Shown: in pieces, positions 32,801-34,054 of the stretch
Layout of the letters: each line of letters begins with the position of its first letter
Position numbering within the stretch: position 1 is the stretch's first letter
Notes under the pieces: model-generated
What the model saw: the letters and a program-made list of their open reading frames with translations, nothing else
The model's database searches: none
What the model was told of the DNA's origin: nothing
Translations under genes and position numbers: made by a program
Assembly (NCBI GenBank): GCA_001579985.1
Contig: LRSR01011729.1
Location: 1 to 34,054 of the forward strand
DNA from: Hypsibius dujardini
Lineage: Eukaryota > Tardigrada > Eutardigrada > Parachela > Hypsibiidae
DNA length: 34,054 nt
Direction: 5' to 3'

Positions 32801-33032
32801 GGGAAATTCGGCAAAAATTGTTCCGGTTTACTCACAAATCATGAAACACATCCATAATCGTTTGACGGACAATAAAAGCTCTCAGTGTTTACTACTAGTA
32901 TGATATACCTGCATCAAACTGCTCACTCTGCATCAGCTCCCGTAGCGCACTCTTGGTATCGCGAAAGTTCTGCCGTAGGAGTTTGCATATTTTAAGGTAC
33001 TTCCGAATTTCTTGCGCCAGACTGGCCGACAT
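26785..33032 (-). CDS. DSTYK: Dual serine/threonine and tyrosine protein kinase (DSTYK)
   Basis: Sixteen exons: 33032-32909, 32731-32570, 31588-31410, 31230-31030, 30674-30592, 30490-30255, 30170-29946, 29652-29497, 29430-28980, 28442-28266, 28155-27972, 27885-27814, 27722-27644, 27534-27361, 27189-27126, 26959-26785. They give 913 residues (human 929). DSTYK (RIPK5) is a cytoplasmic kinase linked to FGF/ERK signalling and cell-death regulation in vertebrates. The N-terminal half carries [34 protein letters not shown], a helical region ([17 protein letters not shown]) and [20 protein letters not shown], as in the family. The kinase domain (about 617-860) is complete: glycine loop GRGQYGVV, Lys644 in [13 protein letters not shown] at 741-743 in [16 protein letters not shown] (761-763) in the DFG position as in vertebrate DSTYK, and [10 protein letters not shown]. 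The start is the ATG in a good context (caccATG). The frame is open upstream to an AG, so a 5' exon is possible. The exon 3/4 junction has two workable solutions. Confidence 0.93.
27022..27068 (-). repeat. CAGA/CACAGA repeat in DSTYK intron 15
   Basis: Reads as TGTCTG/TCTG on the coding strand, between the donor at 27125 and exon 16. Confidence 0.85.
28655..28967 (-). mobile_element. MITE-3 copy b (313 bp) in DSTYK intron 9
   Basis: Same 29-bp perfect inverted ends and exactly the same length as the copy at 12796, but in opposite orientation. TA flanks at 28653-28654 and 28968-28969. Its end lies only 12 nt from the exon 9 boundary (donor GTAAGAG at 28979-28973), so it makes up more than half of the 537-bp intron. 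Confidence 0.95.
29780..29932 (-). repeat. TCTG/TGCC microsatellite in DSTYK intron 7
   Basis: On the coding strand it is TTTG, TCTG and GCCTG repeats filling most of the 29945-29653 intron. A long false open frame runs through it. Confidence 0.95.
30783..30960 (-). repeat. TGTG/TGTCTG microsatellite in DSTYK intron 4
   Basis: (TGTCTG)n and (TG)n on the + strand, so CAGACA on the coding strand, in the 31029-30675 intron. Confidence 0.9.
31910..32075 (-). repeat. TCTG/TGCC microsatellite in DSTYK intron 2
   Basis: Blocks of (TCTG)n and (TGCC)n alternate on the + strand and give long spurious frames on both strands. Confidence 0.95.
32121..32400 (+). mobile_element. MITE-2 copy c (280 bp) in DSTYK intron 2
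   Basis: Near-perfect terminal inverted repeats starting CCGTATTCCCCCGATCTCAA at both ends, with TA at 32119-32120 and 32401-32402. Only the termini match the other MITE-2 copies closely. The interior (with an ATCA repeat) is different, so it is a subfamily. Confidence 0.9.
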
Positions 33033-34054
33033 GGTGCCAGATACGGTTGATTGATTGCTTGATTGACTGACGATCGCCACTTCGTCTAAACTGCGTACGA
33101 ACAATAATAAACTATTATCACCAAATTCGTTTTCTTCAGCTTCATGAATCAGAAATGCACTTACGCTATATATACTTAGTTCGAATGTAATCCATCACAT
33201 CGAAACAGATCCATTTCAGTAATTCGATGATAATTCCGAAATCAATGCTCAACCGCCGGCTGCTTGATTGACTGATTTGTGTGTTGGAAAACGAATTAAT
33301 TTCCCGCTATTGCTTGATTGATTGATTGTCTAATTGCTTCGATAAAAGTCCGATAGACTGAAAAAATAAAGATACATTACCAAAAATCCACGTTTCTTAG
33401 CATCCAATGGCCCAAACGAAAGCAGCAAATACTCACGCACCGAAGGAAACTATTTTCACAGCCACCTGTTGCATCGAAAACTGTTTTTATGGAGTAAAAA
33501 AAGATGCACAAGAAATCGATAATCCGATCTTTGCTTTCCATATACTCCTTCACTGACGCTTATGATCCGAATTCGAAAACGAATTGAAAGCAAATAACGG
33601 GTGATACTGCAGTCGTAGCTGGTAATCAATTGATGCGCAGGAGAAAAAAGTGAAGAGTTTGTTTTTCTTTGAACAGCTGATAAGGCTGGTTTGAACCGAT
33701 CGGCTCACCAAAAGTGAAAATTTTTGCCGGGACAATGGTAGGCCGATTAGTTGAAAACTATTCTAGTTGACCGGAAGTTGGGATGAAACTGAACTGTTTT
33801 AAGACCTTAAAATTGAGCATCAGCAGAAAATTATTCCACACAATTTCCAAAGAGAAATCACCGTCAAATGTTGAATGTTGTGAGGACACAGCAATAAAAT
33901 TAATTGAATGCAAACGTGCTCTCCTCTGCGGGTCGTAGTTACAATAGAGCTCGCGCGAGAGGAAGAAAAAGCCTCGCAGAGAGTGTCCCCGCAGGCTGAT
34001 TTGCAACCAACACAACAACAAAAAGAAAGGGGGGAGACTATTTGTGAGATTTTT
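33033..34054. other. 5' flank of DSTYK
   Basis: About 1 kb upstream of the proposed start. In-frame codons continue to about 33104, next to an acceptor-like cgcag, suggesting a 5' UTR or short coding exon further upstream. ATTGATTG runs occur (33046-33066, 33310-33330). No other gene was identified. Confidence 0.5.

Overview
This is eukaryotic, animal DNA: every clear gene is split by spliceosomal introns, almost all GT-AG, and the proteins are animal families (polypeptide GalNAc-transferase, PXK, TAF3 with a PHD finger, DSTYK). A short secreted cysteine-rich protein resembling arthropod 27 kDa hemolymph glycoproteins, plus compact genes with mostly 60-500 bp introns, suggests an arthropod or a close relative such as a tardigrade. 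The species cannot be named from the sequence alone. All exon models below were made by hand from splice signals and reading phase, without transcripts or searches.

Layout, + strand: a secreted cysteine-rich protein (595-2328); a complete Golgi polypeptide N-acetylgalactosaminyltransferase with lectin domain (2820-5639); 311 bp later PXK, a PX-domain pseudokinase with a C-terminal WH2 motif (5951-9426); about 2.7 kb without a recognisable gene; and a single-pass membrane protein with one fibronectin type III-like domain (about 12136-15668). - strand: TAF3, with an N-terminal histone fold and C-terminal PHD finger (21573-16834). + strand: an unidentified, possibly decayed coding region (about 23064-24850). 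- strand: the dual Ser/Thr/Tyr kinase DSTYK in 16 exons (33032-26785). No shared pathway is evident. The genes look like ordinary neighbours covering mucin-type glycosylation, endosomal trafficking, transcription initiation and signalling.

The accessory content is the unusual part. Five families of short terminal-inverted-repeat elements (MITE-like, all flanked by TA) occur as nine copies in introns and intergenic DNA, three of them packed into 1.05 kb at 21979-23027. A foldback element in TAF3 intron 3 is bracketed by a duplication of the exon 3 donor junction. In the first gene the start of exon 2 is present three times in tandem. Two introns appear to use non-canonical sites (a GG acceptor in PXK, a GC donor in TAF3). 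TCTG/CAGA microsatellites fill many introns. Together these suggest that local duplication and small DNA transposons are actively reshaping exon-intron boundaries here. That is inference from structure.
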